Below are positions 1 through 9,329 of a stretch of 64,000 nt of DNA, piece after piece. The translations under genes were made by a program, and so were the position numbers. The stretch lies in the NCBI GenBank assembly GCA_947382625.1, contig CANDAG010000008.1, forward strand, positions 1 to 64,000, in the 5' to 3' direction. Each line of letters starts with the position of its first letter. Positions within the stretch are counted from its first letter, which is position 1. This stretch comes from an uncultured Lachnospiraceae bacterium. GTDB lineage: Bacteria; Bacillota; Clostridia; Lachnospirales; Lachnospiraceae. The notes beneath the pieces are model-generated. The model was not told the DNA's origin. It ran no database searches and saw nothing but the letters and a program-made list of their open reading frames with translations.

Positions 1-2
1 GC

Positions 3-33
3 GAACTGCCGCGCCGTTGGCGCGGATCAGTTC
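3..33. terminator. strong GC-rich hairpin at the window edge
   Basis: GAACTG and CCGCGCC on the left arm pair with GGCGCGG and CAGTTC on the right arm around a GTT loop, giving 13 base pairs with a 2-base bulge. Only a weak T tract follows. It probably ends a transcript entering from before the window, but the upstream gene is not visible. Positions 34-117 show nothing else except a direct repeat of attatcttaa near 91-111. Confidence 0.45.
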
Positions 34-117
34 CGCTCTTTATCCGTAATATGCACGCAGGTGTCAACGGAGCAGAAAAACAATTCTATGCATTATCTTA
101 AATTATCTTAAATACCC

Positions 118-160
118 TCGACAAAAACATAAAAATATATTATAATTAGAATAATTCTAA
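118..160 (+). promoter_or_regulatory. perR-type promoter with overlapping Per/Fur box
   Basis: The -35 is TCGACA (118-123), then a 17-base spacer, then a perfect -10 TATAAT (141-146). TTAGAATAATTCTAA (146-160) is a perfect 7-1-7 inverted repeat of the kind bound by PerR and Fur proteins, and it overlaps the end of the -10. A protein bound here would block RNA polymerase, so autorepression by the first gene is likely and would also cover rubrerythrin downstream. Confidence 0.8.
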
Positions 161-178
161 AATCAAGGCGGTGGGAGA

Positions 179-544
179 GTGACCAGGTATGCAAAACAGA
201 TATTGGATTTGATCAATCAGTCTGACAGACACATGACAGCCGAACAGATTTTTTTAGAACTGAAAAAAAGCGAACCCAAAGTCGTTCAGGCAACAGTTTA
301 TAATAATCTGAATACGCTGTGGGAGAATGGAATGATAAGAAAATTGTCGGTGACAGGTTCTCCCGACCGTTATGACAAGGTTTACAGGCATGATCACCTT
401 ATCTGTAAAAAATGCGGTACCTTATCCGACATAGCCTTTCATGATATAACCGGGGATCTGGAAAAGCAGCTTGGGGAGGGGATCATATCCTACGATTTGA
501 ATATTTTTTATTTGTGTCCGAAATGCAGAGGAAAAAGTGAGTAA
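179..544 (+). CDS. perR: Fur-family regulator, PerR-like
   Basis: A 121-residue metal-dependent repressor with an N-terminal winged helix (about residues 1-75) and a C-terminal metal and dimer domain. It shows the family signature [11 protein letters not shown] and a second CPKC pair, which together make the usual Cys4 structural zinc site. The GTG start is chosen because AAGGCGG lies 7 bases upstream. It is followed directly by rubrerythrin, a peroxide-scavenging enzyme, and its promoter carries a Per box, so a PerR-like peroxide sensor is more likely than an iron-sensing Fur. The length is slightly short for the family (usually 135-150) but both domains appear complete. Confidence 0.82.
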   Translation: MTRYAKQILDLINQSDRHMTAEQIFLELKKSEPKVVQATVYNNLNTLWENGMIRKLSVTGSPDRYDKVYRHDHLICKKCGTLSDIAFHDITGDLEKQLGEGIISYDLNIFYLCPKCRGKSE

Positions 545-638
545 GGATGTGTCTGATCATACCAATATTGTACATGCAGGTAAGCAGCCTGACTCATTAA
601 TCAATACATCAATCAATACTATCAAGGAGGAGAGCAAC

Positions 639-1181
639 ATGAAAACAACAAAGTATGCGGGAACACAAACAGAGAAAAATCTGGAGGCGGCATTCGCAGG
701 AGAATCACAGGCCAGAAATAAGTATACATATTTCGCCTCTGTAGCAAAGAAGGAAGGATATGAGCAGATCGCAGGTCTGTTTTTAAAAACTGCAGACAAT
801 GAAAAAGAGCATGCAAAGATGTGGTTTAAGGAACTGAATGGGATCGGCGGAACCAAAGAAAATCTTGTAGCCGCAGCGGATGGTGAGAATTACGAGTGGA
901 CTGACATGTATGAAAATTTTGCCAGAACAGCTGAGGAGGAAGGTTTCCCGGAGCTTGCTGCAAAATTCAGGCTTGTAGGCGAGATCGAAAAGCATCATGA
1001 AGAGCGGTACCGTGCGTTGCTGAAGAATGTGGAGACAGCGGCAGTGTTTGAAAAAAGCGAAGTGAAGGTATGGGAATGCCGTAACTGTGGTCATATCATT
1101 GTAGGTACAAAAGCCCCTGAAGTTTGTCCTACCTGCAATCATCCGCAGAGTTATTTTGAGATACACGAAGAGAATTATTAA
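639..1181 (+). CDS. rbr: rubrerythrin
   Basis: A 180-residue non-haem di-iron peroxidase that reduces hydrogen peroxide in anaerobes. The N-terminal ferritin-like four-helix domain has glutamate ligands in [14 protein letters not shown] and the ExxH motifs NEKEHAKM and [11 protein letters not shown]. The C-terminal rubredoxin domain has CRNCG and CPTC iron-binding pairs. The open frame runs back to 537 inside the regulator gene, but AAGGAGG sits just before the ATG at 639 and the family normally starts with a sequence like [15 protein letters not shown], so 639 is the start. It lies 94 bases after the regulator, probably in the same Per-box-controlled transcript, and ends in a terminator. Confidence 0.93.
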   Translation: MKTTKYAGTQTEKNLEAAFAGESQARNKYTYFASVAKKEGYEQIAGLFLKTADNEKEHAKMWFKELNGIGGTKENLVAAADGENYEWTDMYENFARTAEEEGFPELAAKFRLVGEIEKHHEERYRALLKNVETAAVFEKSEVKVWECRNCGHIIVGTKAPEVCPTCNHPQSYFEIHEENY

Positions 1182-1231
1182 TTTACTCAGGTTAAGTTAC
1201 CAGGGGGAATACTAAGTCAGATATATTCTTT

Positions 1232-1270
1232 AAAGAAAGGGATACTTCCAGGGAGCATCCCTTTCTTTTC
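1232..1270. terminator. bidirectional terminator between rbr and the convergent oxidoreductase
   Basis: AAAGAAAGGGAT (1232-1243) pairs perfectly with ATCCCTTTCTTT (1257-1268). T-rich sequence follows on the plus strand and A-rich sequence precedes it, so it can stop both rbr and the leftward gene that ends at 1275. Confidence 0.8.
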
Positions 1271-1274
1271 TTTA

Positions 1275-2411
1275 TCAAAAGCGTGGCACGGTGATCCATT
1301 CGCCGTTGCGCAAAGCCGATTCATGGGCGCAGATTCCGGCGGCAGTAATATTAGCCGCGAGCACCTCATCGATCCATGGCTTACGATCATCCATGATACT
1401 TCTGACAAATTCATTGACCAGGTGTGCATGAGAACCGTGATGACCGGCTCCGGCTCCTTTCGACAGGGAGAGCTGGGGATTTGTCGCGTCGTAATCGCTT
1501 CCAACGGTATAGGGCCAGAGCTCTTTGGGAAGATCAGCATAGTAGTTTGGCATCTCAACAATGCGGCATTCCGTTTTTTTGCCGCGCTTACCCGGATCAT
1601 TATCGGAAAGCTCGGTTACATAAGGCATATCGTGGTCTGCGAACCCCCATTCAAAGGACTTTTTACTTCCATAAACAAATAACCCTTCCTGGTATACACG
1701 TGCAGTCTCAAAAAGAGAACGGGTCGCTTCACCTGCCAGACCGTTATCAAATTGGAAATGTGCGCTTTCGATCGGGTAAGGATTTCCGTAACGGGACATA
1801 TGTTCCCGGCTCATGGTTCCTGAACCGAGACAGGAGACGCGCCCGATACGGCTTTGAGAAAGCGCAGTCATAGGGGCTATGGAATGGGTTCCGTACCAAA
1901 AAGGAGGCAATCCGTTCCAATAATCCGGCCAGTTTTCCATATCCTGATAATGAGAACCCCGCATAAACTGGATCCTGCCCAATTCGCCGCTTTCGATAAG
2001 ATGCTTTATATAATGGAAGTGATAAGTATAGAGGGTAGTTTCCATCATCATATAGTTTTTTCCGGATTTTCTTACGGCTTCTGTAATCCGGCGGATATCG
2101 GCGAGAGAGGTTGCCATGGGCACAGTGCAGGCACAATGCTTCCCGGCCTCTAATACCCGGACAGTCTGATCGGCGTGGTCGGGAATGCAGGTGACTAAAT
2201 GAACGGCATCTACCGTATCATCCTTTAAAACCTCATCCAAAGAAGAATAGGTTTTTGAAATCCCGTATGCCTGAGCTGTTTTTTGGGTCACATTTGGATC
2301 CAGATCGGTGATACCTGCTTCTGCAACATCAGGATGATCCCGCCAGATCGGTACAAAGGCGCCGCCGAATCCCAAACCTGCGATCACAACGTTTAGTTTC
2401 TTTTTCTTCAT
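1275..2411 (-). CDS. Gfo/Idh/MocA-family oxidoreductase
   Basis: A 378-residue NAD(P)-dependent oxidoreductase. The N-terminal Rossmann fold carries AGLGFGGAF (a GxGxxG motif) at about residue 11, followed by the family segments VDAVHLVTCIPDH and a variant of the EKP-type loop (CTVPMATSL); the C-terminal half is the usual alpha/beta substrate domain. Members oxidise sugars, inositols or glycosides, and the substrate cannot be read from sequence. The ordinary EKP lysine is replaced by VPM, which is unusual and may change activity. It is divergent from an AraC regulator, and SD-like AAAGGA precedes the ATG. The 3' end shares a bidirectional terminator with rbr. Confidence 0.85.
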   Translation of the reverse strand: MKKKKLNVVIAGLGFGGAFVPIWRDHPDVAEAGITDLDPNVTQKTAQAYGISKTYSSLDEVLKDDTVDAVHLVTCIPDHADQTVRVLEAGKHCACTVPMATSLADIRRITEAVRKSGKNYMMMETTLYTYHFHYIKHLIESGELGRIQFMRGSHYQDMENWPDYWNGLPPFWYGTHSIAPMTALSQSRIGRVSCLGSGTMSREHMSRYGNPYPIESAHFQFDNGLAGEATRSLFETARVYQEGLFVYGSKKSFEWGFADHDMPYVTELSDNDPGKRGKKTECRIVEMPNYYADLPKELWPYTVGSDYDATNPQLSLSKGAGAGHHGSHAHLVNEFVRSIMDDRKPWIDEVLAANITAAGICAHESALRNGEWITVPRF

Positions 2412-2444
2412 TTTAGGTTTCCTTTCTGATAAAATAATTTCATT

Positions 2445-2482
2445 GACATAAGGATACTTTGCGAAGCGTGTTATATGTTGTT
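2445..2482 (+). repeat. hairpin repeat family A, copy A1
   Basis: First of five copies of a 38-base element with the layout GACA-taag-stem-loop(gcgaagcgtg)-stem-gtTGTC. Outer arms here are GACA and TGTT. The inner stem is imperfect in this copy. It lies in the divergent region between the Gfo/Idh gene and the AraC regulator. Copies A2-A5 are listed separately. Confidence 0.6.
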
Positions 2483-2583
2483 TATCTTAAAACGGTTTCC
2501 CTGAAAGCACCATTGATGTGACGGAAAAGAGCATGTAAAAAACGGCAAAAAGTCCAATATGAATTTAGAGAAGGAGAAATACC

Positions 2584-3420
2584 ATGTCGTATATCCTATG
2601 CGCAGACGATACTGCACGGAAGATCAGTGCAGCTTACTTTAACAATTATATCCACGGCTTTGTTCATCCGGACCGTGTAATGAAGGAGCACGATCTGATC
2701 TATATGTGTGATGGTGAATGGGAAATCTATCTGGAGGAGACACCGATCCTGTTGAAAAAGGATTTTGTTTTGATCCTGCCGGCAGGAGTTCATCATTATG
2801 GTCTGCAAAAATGTTTGGACGGTACCAGAACGATGTTTATTCATGTATCAGCGGAGAAGGATGATTTCAGGAGAGAAAAATTTGAAGAATCGTCAGACAC
2901 AGGGAAGATCCCCCTTGGCCTCCTGACAGACTGCGCCCATGCACAAAACGTGAAGAGGCTTTTTGAAAATATTATCGAGGAGTTTTCTTCCGTAAATGTT
3001 TACAGAGATAATCGTATGACAGCCCTTTATCATTTGTTGCTTACAGAATTATACAGTGCCCGCTGTGCCGGGAAGGGAGAGGTGCAGGAGGAGCTTGTCA
3101 AAGAAATGCTGCGTGTGATCCGGGAGGAGCCGGGCCGGTTTCACACGGTGAAGGAATTAGCGGAACTGTTTTTTGTGAGTCCCAGAACAGCGGCCGGGCA
3201 TTTTAAAGAGGCAACGGGAGTTTCAGTCCACAAATTTGAGATGAATATGAAATTGGATTCGGCCGCTGCCTTTATAAGGGATTATCCTCATATAAAGCTC
3301 CGTGAATTGGCCAGGAATTTCGGGTTTTATGATGAATTTCATTTTAGCAAGGCTTTTTCCCAAAGGTTTTCGATATCTCCTGCAGCTTATCGGAATCATG
3401 ATGGAAGAAATGATTTGTGA
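2584..3420 (+). CDS. AraC-family transcriptional regulator
   Basis: A 278-residue cytoplasmic regulator with an N-terminal cupin-like sensor (about residues 20-110, including LILPAGVHHYGLQ) and a C-terminal double helix-turn-helix (about 180-275, with LAELFFVSPRTAAGHFK and FYDEFHFSKAFSQRFSISP). AAGGAG precedes the ATG. It is divergent from the Gfo/Idh gene and upstream of the M60 peptidase gene; control of either neighbour by a sugar effector is plausible but not shown. Confidence 0.9.
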   Translation: MSYILCADDTARKISAAYFNNYIHGFVHPDRVMKEHDLIYMCDGEWEIYLEETPILLKKDFVLILPAGVHHYGLQKCLDGTRTMFIHVSAEKDDFRREKFEESSDTGKIPLGLLTDCAHAQNVKRLFENIIEEFSSVNVYRDNRMTALYHLLLTELYSARCAGKGEVQEELVKEMLRVIREEPGRFHTVKELAELFFVSPRTAAGHFKEATGVSVHKFEMNMKLDSAAAFIRDYPHIKLRELARNFGFYDEFHFSKAFSQRFSISPAAYRNHDGRNDL

Positions 3421-3527
3421 GTTGGGGCCGAAACACCACTTCTTGTATGTCATCTGAAAAATTTTCTTTATCTTGTGGTGTACAAAAGGCTGCCGCCCAA
3501 AACCCTCAAAAACCGCCAAAATCCGGC

Positions 3528-3556
3528 TTGAAAAAAGAAAATGGAAATGATATACT
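3528..3556 (+). promoter_or_regulatory. promoter for the M60 peptidase gene
   Basis: TTGAAA (3528-3533), a 17-base spacer and TATACT (3551-3556) match a sigma-A promoter. It lies 85 bases before the peptidase start, which has its own AAGGAG site. The bases just upstream (3490-3525) hold repeated CAAAA/CCGCC words of unknown role. Confidence 0.6.
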
Positions 3557-3641
3557 ATCGTCACTTAAACTAAATATCAAACATTCCGCAGAAAAGCAAT
3601 CGTCCGGTATGGTTGAAGAGTTACGGAAAAGGAGATAAATT

Positions 3642-6600
3642 ATGAAACGAGTGACGGCCTGGTTTTTGACATTGAGTTTGATCTTATTATGTGTTCGCCC
3701 TGTGCAGGCGAAGGTGATAGATACAGATGTATTGCCTTCGCCTGAGAAAACTCTGGAAAATGAAGGGATAACAGAAGATGCAGACACGGGAGAAAGCAAT
3801 CCCGGTGTCGGCGCGGAAGAGGGGAGTCCCAGCTCCGGTGCAGGAGTAAGCAATTCCGGTTCCGATACAGAGGGCCCAAGTCCCAGTTCTGCTATGGAAG
3901 AAGGAAGCCCCAGCCCCGGTACAGAAGAAGGGAGTCCCGGCCCCAGTGCAGGGGTAAGCAGTTCAGGCTCCGGCACAGAGGGTCAAAGCCCCAGTCCTGA
4001 TATAGAGGTAGGCATCCCCGGCACCAGCCCGGAGGAGGTGAGCCCAAGTCCGGATGCAGATGCCAAAGAGGAAGAAAAGGAAGGGGCTGCGGTTCCTTCC
4101 GCAGTGCCTTTCTCAGGGAAAAGTGTCTGGAATGACCAGAATGCACCGTCCGGCGCCCCGGGGGCTGTTGAGGTGATCTTGATGAATGCGATCCCGGCAG
4201 ATGGAATACAGCTCAGCGTCTGCCTGGAAAAGGACGGAAGCCTTATAGGGGAAACAAAGTCGGTATCTCTCGGAAAAAATTCATTGAAGCATCCCGTGAC
4301 CTTTGAGGGACTGAGTGCAGGCACTTACAGTCTTAAGATTGCTGCGCCCGGATTTATTGAATATCAACAGGATATTGAGGTAAACGGAAACATCCAGACG
4401 GCAGAGGTCCACACAGGCTTTGTCAATCTGGCGGCGTTATCCAAAGAAGGCCGGGAGTTTTCTTATGTCAGAGGAAAAGCCCATCCGGGAGTGATCCTGA
4501 TCGGGGATGTGAACCGGGATGGGATTCTTGACGATCAGGACAAGGATGCGATCATGAGCGCTATGAGCAAGGGGAAAGACGGCGTTCTTACAGGTGATCC
4601 GGATCAGAACCCTACAGATCTGGACAGGGATGGCAAGACGGATCTTGTGGATCTGCAGTATTATGTGAACAGCCGTGCGAAGCTGAACGCCGGAGTGGAT
4701 ATGACAGCTTCTTTAAGCAGTGTTGTTGTGCCTGAGGCGGTAAAGGTCAACTTAAGCACAGAGACAGAGGTGGCAGAAGGAAGCAGCCTTGAGGATATTT
4801 TAAAAGAAAACGGAAAAACAGTTTCTCTGCAGAATAGGGACGGACTGGAGATTTCCGATGTCAATCCCGTAGAATTCGGTTTCAACCTCCAGAGCAAAGA
4901 GCAGGAGGAGCAGGGCCAATGTGTTTCCATGGATCAGGTGGTGATCTCTATGGGGGACTCCTCCATCCAAAGCGCTGTGATAAGCTATGAAACTGTAGAT
5001 GGAGGGTCGGAAACGATCTATATTGTAGACGGTAAGCAGGCTTATGATGCGGTCGCTCAGGCAATTTCCACCCGGAGCGGGGAACAGGGAGACGGTGAAG
5101 GACAGCCAGAAGCGGCGGGTCTTATGCAGAGCAGGAATCAAAATGGCCGTAATGATCAGCTTGTGATAGATTTAGGCTCTCAGACAGCCATTAAGAGGAT
5201 AGAGTTCAGGATCACGGATACCAAAAACAAAACCCTTGCCCAGATCAGCAAGGTGGAATTTTTAAATGGTATGGAAAATCGGATCCCTGAGCCGGAGATG
5301 GATAAGCCCTCCGGTCTTTCGGCAGAGCCGGGGGATAAGTCCTTTACCCTGAAATGGGATAAAGCGGTGAATGTTACAGGCTATGAGGTGGCGATCACCT
5401 ACGGCGGGGAGACGGAGGTAGTCCGCGCGGCTTCCGAAAGCCTGGAGGTTAAGTCTTTTGGCGGAAACAAGCTGGTCAATAAAGAGACCTATGAGGTGTG
5501 TGTCCAGTCTGTAAACGGTACATGGGCCAGCGGCTACAGTGAGAAGATCACAGTTACTCCGGATGTTTCCAAGGTGCCTGATGCGCCGGATAATCTGAAG
5601 GCTGTGGGTGGTTATTGTGTGGTCCGCATGAGCTGGAAAAATATGAAGGATACGGATACCTATAATGTTTATTACAGGGAGGCAGGAGCAGAGTCTTTCA
5701 CCAAGGTAGAGGGACTGACCCAAAACAAGTATGAGGTCACAGGTCTGAAGGAGAAGACGAAATATGAGGTATATGTGACAGGGGTGAACAGCCTGGGAGA
5801 GGGAGGACGTTCTATTATCTCAGAGGCAGTGACCACCACCCTTACCCCTGCCAAGATGCCGGAGTATAAGCTGATCAACGAGTCGAAGGGTAAGGGTAAG
5901 GTGAGCGCTCATATTCTGGATGTGACCCATGTGAGAGGCTCTATGGTGTCGAGCCCTCTGGATGGTCAGTCATCGGGGGGTGGCAGGAAAAGTGCACTGG
6001 GAACGGTGGATAAGGATTTTGCTTCCAGCTACCAGATCCTGGACTGGGATGACGGCGCCGCCTATGTGTCGCCGGATAAAGGGCTTTTGTTTACCTTAGA
6101 TGATTATTATGAAATGAGCTATATCACCTTTGCTGAGACGGAGGATATTGCTTCTTATGGAAAGGTATCGGTTTATTATTATGATAAGGAGCATCCAAAC
6201 GGTACTTATTCCGAGAACCCGGTGGTGTTGCAGCGGTCGGATGCAAACGGAAGGAAGTTTTACCTGATCAAGCTCTCAGAGCCCGTTACAGCCAACAAGG
6301 TGCGGCTGGGATTTGCGCGGGGCTACAATCTGCGGAACATTGTGATCGCAGAGGTAAATTTTTATCATTATGACAGCCTGGAGGACGATATCCTTGCCTT
6401 ATACGAAAACGACCTGCAGACTTCCCTGAAAGAGGGCGTGACGGAAGAAACCATTAATGAATTACAGAAGCGGCTGGATACGGTGGATGAGAAGAGCGGT
6501 GAGTATCATCCGGAGCGTGGAGTGCTGCAGAGAGAGCTGGATAATGCAAGGGGACTTTTGGCCCATGGCTTTAACGATGTGATCACAATTAAGCCTCAGA

Positions 6601-9329
6601 TCACGGCGCGGAAGGATGGACATCTGGGCTTTGGCGGCCTGAATGCATGGCAGCCTCTGGGAGTCACAGCCTATGAAGGAGAGCAGATCGTGGTTTATGT
6701 GGGGCATGATCAGCTGAAGACAGGCTCCAATTCTGCCCTGAAGCTGATCGCTACCCAGTATCATGCAGAGGCAGGTGCTTTTGCCTCCGAGGTTGCTTCC
6801 TTAAAGGTGGGACGCAATGAGATCACCATACCCTCCATCCAGAGTCTGGCCTGTGAGGGAGGCGGCGCCCTTTATATCCAATATACCGGAGACAACAGTA
6901 ATGACCAATATGCAGTGAGGGTGAACGGCGGAGCAAGGGAGCCGGTGCTTGATCTTTACGGTATCACGGATGAGTCGGAGCGGGCGGCGCTGGTGACGGC
7001 TTATGTAAAGGAGTTGGAGGAGCATGTGGCTTCCCAGGAGGCGCTCCATAAAGAGAAGCATGAGACAGCCGGTGAAAATAATAAGGTTAACCGGGCCTAC
7101 GATAAGCAGAACTGTATTTTGGGCGCTACAGAGATCGTATTGGATCAGATGATGCTGTCCGTTTCAGGGGAGCAGATTCTGGCAGGGCTTGGAAAAGGTT
7201 CTCTGGAGGAAAAGGCGGAAAAGCTGGATCAGTCTCTTTGTGCAATGGATGAAATGCTGGGGTTATTTTATCACCATAAGGGGCTTAGTCAGGATGCTTC
7301 AGCCCCGGCCACAGACAGGATGCCCGCCCAGCATTTAAATATCCGCTATATGAGAATGTTTGCGGGAGCGTTTATGTATGCTTCCGGAAATCACATAGGT
7401 ATTGAGTGGGGATCTGTGCCCGGATTGTCTGCAGCAGTTCCCGTGAAGGCAGACAATGGCAGATACGTCAGCGGAAATTACTTTGGCTGGGGAATCGCCC
7501 ATGAGATCGGACATAACATTAATCAGGGAAGCTATGCCATAGCGGAGGTGACCAACAATTACTTTTCCGTGCTGGCTCAGGCAAAGGAAAGGAACGATTC
7601 CGTACGGTTTAAGTATGAGGATGTTTACCGGAAGGTAACCTCCGGAACCACAGGAAAGCCATCCAATGTATTCACCCACCTTGCCATGTACTGGCAGCTG
7701 CACCTTGCCTACGACAGAGGCTATAATTATAAGATTTATGATAGCTATCAGGAGCAGCATGACAATCTGTTCTACGCCAGGGTGGATTCCTACAGCAGGA
7801 ACACGGCAATGGCTCCCGGAAGCCTTAAGCTGGGCAGCAACAGTGACCAGAATATCATGCGTCTTTCCTGTGCGGCGGCCGAGAAGGACCTGACAGAATT
7901 TTTCCTGCGCTGGGGGCTCATACCTGATGAGGAGACGATCCGGTATGCCAGCCAGTTCCCCGGGGAAGAGCGGGCCTTGTATTACTTAACGGATGAAGCC
8001 AGGGCTTATGAGATTGAAAACAAAGGAGTGGCAGGAACCATTAAGGGCAGGGATGTAGTCAGCCCGGGAAGCAGCGTGGAGGTCAGCAGGAATATACCCA
8101 ATGAAGTAAATCTTTCGATCCGGTGCGCAGGCGGAGTGGATCAGGATGTGATCCTGGGGTATGAGATCGCCAGATACTGCTATGAGGACGGAGTACCCGT
8201 CCGTCAGGTGATCGGCTTTACCACAGAGGAGACCTGGCAGGATCATGTGGCAGTCGTAAATAACCGGGTGATGACCTATGAAGTGATAGCCGTGGACAAA
8301 TTCGGTTACCGTTCCAACCCGGAGGTGATCGGGGAGGTCAAGATCTCTCACGATGGCAGCCATGACAAGTCTCTGTGGACAGTGACCACCAATATGTCCT
8401 CGGAGGAAGACCGGGCAGAGGAAGCCGAAGAAAATGATCCCTGTGCGCCGGAGAAGATTTCTGCCATCAGCAGGATCATCGACAATGATTATAAAAATAC
8501 TTATACGGGCACAGCCGGGAGCGGTGATGCAACAGTGCTTCTGCAGTTAAATCAGGTGCTTCCCGTATGCGGTCTGAAGGTTACCACAGATTCAGGCACC
8601 CCGATCGGAAGCTATGAGATCCAGGTGAGTGTAGATGGCAGCACCTGGACTACCGTGAAGGCAGGAAGCCTTGAGGGCAAAGGAAAGAGTCAGACTGTTT
8701 ATTTTGAAAATGCAGAGAAAGATCCCTGGGTATGTACCTATGACGCCGCTTACGTGAGGCTGAAGGCAACAGGGCAGAGCAGGGTAAGTATTTCAGAGAT
8801 CGACCTGTTGGGACCTTCAGGAGACGATGTGTCCTTTGGAGCAGAGGAGGAGAGCATCAAGGGCGCTGTGGGAATCCTTCAGGAGGATTATGTCTATGAG
8901 AAAAAAGAGGGAGCGGAGAAGTTTATTCCTAAGGGCTCTTTGATCTTCACCGGAAGCTATAAGGGAAATCCGGCCTACAATGTGGTGGCGCTCTATGATG
9001 AAACCGGCTCTGTGGTAGGAGGACTGGATGAAAACGGCGCACTTAAGGCGGAGCAGATCATTCTGGCAAATGTTCCGGAAAACGGACTCTTAGGCGAAGT
9101 GAGCAGAGGAACCTGGATCTACTGGATCGCACCCTCATCAGAGGGAGGTCTTCCGGAGATCAGCGGAAAGGTACGGGCACAGCTGTACCGCGTGGATAAC
9201 GCCATGACCAATGAAGGTCAGCGGCTTGTAAGCGATACCCTGCCTCTGGAGATGCCCAAATTGGAGGATATGGACAGGATCACCCTCAAAAATGAGACAG
9301 ATACAGCAGAAGATGTGCGGAAACAGTGA
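3642..9329 (+). CDS. secreted M60-family metallopeptidase with dockerin, FN3 and discoidin-like domains
   Basis: A 1,895-residue surface protein. Order of parts: signal peptide (1-24, ending PVQAKV); Ser/Pro/Gly/Glu-rich linker (about 45-150); a domain ending near 275; a dockerin-like double calcium loop (about 288-347, GDVNRDGILDDQD and DLDRDGKTDLVD); two FN3 domains (about 548-735); a discoidin-like region (about 760-910); the M60 peptidase (about 980-1440) with HEIGH at 1287-1291 and the third zinc ligand Glu1302 in AEVTNN; then an FN3-like and an F5/8C-like domain. M60 enzymes cut mucin-type O-glycosylated proteins. The gene overlaps a cohesin-like gene downstream, so surface display through dockerin-cohesin contact is inferred. 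Confidence 0.88.
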   Translation: MKRVTAWFLTLSLILLCVRPVQAKVIDTDVLPSPEKTLENEGITEDADTGESNPGVGAEEGSPSSGAGVSNSGSDTEGPSPSSAMEEGSPSPGTEEGSPGPSAGVSSSGSGTEGQSPSPDIEVGIPGTSPEEVSPSPDADAKEEEKEGAAVPSAVPFSGKSVWNDQNAPSGAPGAVEVILMNAIPADGIQLSVCLEKDGSLIGETKSVSLGKNSLKHPVTFEGLSAGTYSLKIAAPGFIEYQQDIEVNGNIQTAEVHTGFVNLAALSKEGREFSYVRGKAHPGVILIGDVNRDGILDDQDKDAIMSAMSKGKDGVLTGDPDQNPTDLDRDGKTDLVDLQYYVNSRAKLNAGVDMTASLSSVVVPEAVKVNLSTETEVAEGSSLEDILKENGKTVSLQNRDGLEISDVNPVEFGFNLQSKEQEEQGQCVSMDQVVISMGDSSIQSAVISYETVDGGSETIYIVDGKQAYDAVAQAISTRSGEQGDGEGQPEAAGLMQSRNQNGRNDQLVIDLGSQTAIKRIEFRITDTKNKTLAQISKVEFLNGMENRIPEPEMDKPSGLSAEPGDKSFTLKWDKAVNVTGYEVAITYGGETEVVRAASESLEVKSFGGNKLVNKETYEVCVQSVNGTWASGYSEKITVTPDVSKVPDAPDNLKAVGGYCVVRMSWKNMKDTDTYNVYYREAGAESFTKVEGLTQNKYEVTGLKEKTKYEVYVTGVNSLGEGGRSIISEAVTTTLTPAKMPEYKLINESKGKGKVSAHILDVTHVRGSMVSSPLDGQSSGGGRKSALGTVDKDFASSYQILDWDDGAAYVSPDKGLLFTLDDYYEMSYITFAETEDIASYGKVSVYYYDKEHPNGTYSENPVVLQRSDANGRKFYLIKLSEPVTANKVRLGFARGYNLRNIVIAEVNFYHYDSLEDDILALYENDLQTSLKEGVTEETINELQKRLDTVDEKSGEYHPERGVLQRELDNARGLLAHGFNDVITIKPQITARKDGHLGFGGLNAWQPLGVTAYEGEQIVVYVGHDQLKTGSNSALKLIATQYHAEAGAFASEVASLKVGRNEITIPSIQSLACEGGGALYIQYTGDNSNDQYAVRVNGGAREPVLDLYGITDESERAALVTAYVKELEEHVASQEALHKEKHETAGENNKVNRAYDKQNCILGATEIVLDQMMLSVSGEQILAGLGKGSLEEKAEKLDQSLCAMDEMLGLFYHHKGLSQDASAPATDRMPAQHLNIRYMRMFAGAFMYASGNHIGIEWGSVPGLSAAVPVKADNGRYVSGNYFGWGIAHEIGHNINQGSYAIAEVTNNYFSVLAQAKERNDSVRFKYEDVYRKVTSGTTGKPSNVFTHLAMYWQLHLAYDRGYNYKIYDSYQEQHDNLFYARVDSYSRNTAMAPGSLKLGSNSDQNIMRLSCAAAEKDLTEFFLRWGLIPDEETIRYASQFPGEERALYYLTDEARAYEIENKGVAGTIKGRDVVSPGSSVEVSRNIPNEVNLSIRCAGGVDQDVILGYEIARYCYEDGVPVRQVIGFTTEETWQDHVAVVNNRVMTYEVIAVDKFGYRSNPEVIGEVKISHDGSHDKSLWTVTTNMSSEEDRAEEAEENDPCAPEKISAISRIIDNDYKNTYTGTAGSGDATVLLQLNQVLPVCGLKVTTDSGTPIGSYEIQVSVDGSTWTTVKAGSLEGKGKSQTVYFENAEKDPWVCTYDAAYVRLKATGQSRVSISEIDLLGPSGDDVSFGAEEESIKGAVGILQEDYVYEKKEGAEKFIPKGSLIFTGSYKGNPAYNVVALYDETGSVVGGLDENGALKAEQIILANVPENGLLGEVSRGTWIYWIAPSSEGGLPEISGKVRAQLYRVDNAMTNEGQRLVSDTLPLEMPKLEDMDRITLKNETDTAEDVRKQ

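Noticed and set aside
537-638. N-terminal extension of rubrerythrin back to 537
   Set aside because: The extension overlaps the regulator gene and lies before a strong AAGGAGG site and the standard family start at 639.
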